From: Planctomycetota bacterium
Lineage (GTDB): Bacteria > Planctomycetota > UBA1135 > GCA-002686595
Reading direction: 5' to 3'
Length of the DNA stretch: 34,658 bases
Assembly: GCA_028278425.1 (NCBI GenBank)
Contig: JANQEJ010000085.1
Coordinates: 1 to 34,658, forward strand
In this document: in pieces, positions 34,566 to 34,658 of the stretch
Layout: the number at the start of each line of letters is the position of its first letter
Position numbering within the stretch: position 1 is the stretch's first letter
Notes under the pieces: generated by a model
Told to the model about the DNA's origin: nothing
The model's input: the letters and a program-made list of their open reading frames with translations, nothing else
The model's database searches: none
Program-made: the position numbers and the translations under genes

Positions 34566-34658
34566 AGGCCCGGCCGACAAAGGCCGATTTCTGGGAGGCC
34601 GATCGAGACGACTTCGGTCTCGTGGAATCGCCGGATTCGGGCGGTCAGGCCGAAGGCT

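Noticed and set aside
34562..34658. Minus-strand frame entering from the right edge and ending in TAG that overlaps the haem protein stop
   Set aside because: Only 31 codons are visible (AFGLTARIRRFHETEVVSIG...), with no recognisable family; the CGAGAC/GTCTCG hairpin at about 34598-34621 has no T-run. The edge is left unannotated.

Overview
The window is G+C-rich throughout, with strong G/C preference at third codon positions, so long spurious antisense frames are common. Several families point to a member of the Planctomycetota: a PVC-type haem protein with beta-propeller, HEAT and CxxCH modules; an ECF sigma factor paired head-to-head with a Ser/Thr kinase carrying a sulfatase-modifying-factor-like domain; FG-GAP/CRTAC1 proteins; a secreted protein with D-x-N-x-NG calcium motifs; and a recurring beta-rich C-terminal domain on secreted proteins. 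The phylum is inferred. No rRNA, tRNA or CRISPR array was seen.

Region 1 (1-8.3 kb) is about extracytoplasmic redox and the cell surface. On the minus strand are a CRTAC1-like FG-GAP protein cut by the window edge, a membrane-anchored five-haem cytochrome and a GT4 glycosyltransferase. Divergent from these is a second, secreted five-haem cytochrome that shares its fold with the first. Downstream lie the 5' remnant of a secreted beta-helix protein gene and an MtfA-type zinc peptidase.

Region 2 (8.5-17.3 kb) is a minus-strand heavy-metal efflux operon: a CzcI-like His-rich membrane protein, outer-membrane factor, periplasmic adaptor, RND pump and His-rich lipoprotein. Upstream of it is a secreted FG-GAP protein.

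Region 3 (17.5-24.6 kb) starts with a decayed MNT-HEPN toxin-antitoxin pair. It continues with a seven-gene minus-strand operon for LysW-dependent lysine biosynthesis, transcribed lysW, homocitrate synthase, lysX, lysY, lysZ, lysJ, lysK. Nearly every junction is a GTGA or TGATG overlap. Homocitrate synthase makes the first intermediate. LysX attaches alpha-aminoadipate to the LysW carrier, LysZ and LysY phosphorylate and reduce it, LysJ transaminates it, and LysK releases lysine. A strong intrinsic terminator sits just before the lysW ribosome-binding site, behind a short Lys-rich reading frame, and looks like an attenuator. lysX carries an in-frame insertion built around a dispersed repeat whose second copy lies near 32.0 kb.

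Region 4 (24.66-25.97 kb) is a decayed IS110-family element bounded by an 11-bp inverted repeat. Region 5 (26-34.6 kb) holds a secreted Ca-motif protein, the ECF sigma factor and kinase pair with overlapping start codons, a doubtful small secreted protein, a hairpin plus the second repeat copy, and the PVC-type haem protein.

The strongest candidates for something undescribed are the repeat inserted in frame in lysX, the possible attenuator of the LysW operon, and the C-terminal domain shared by three otherwise unrelated secreted proteins.
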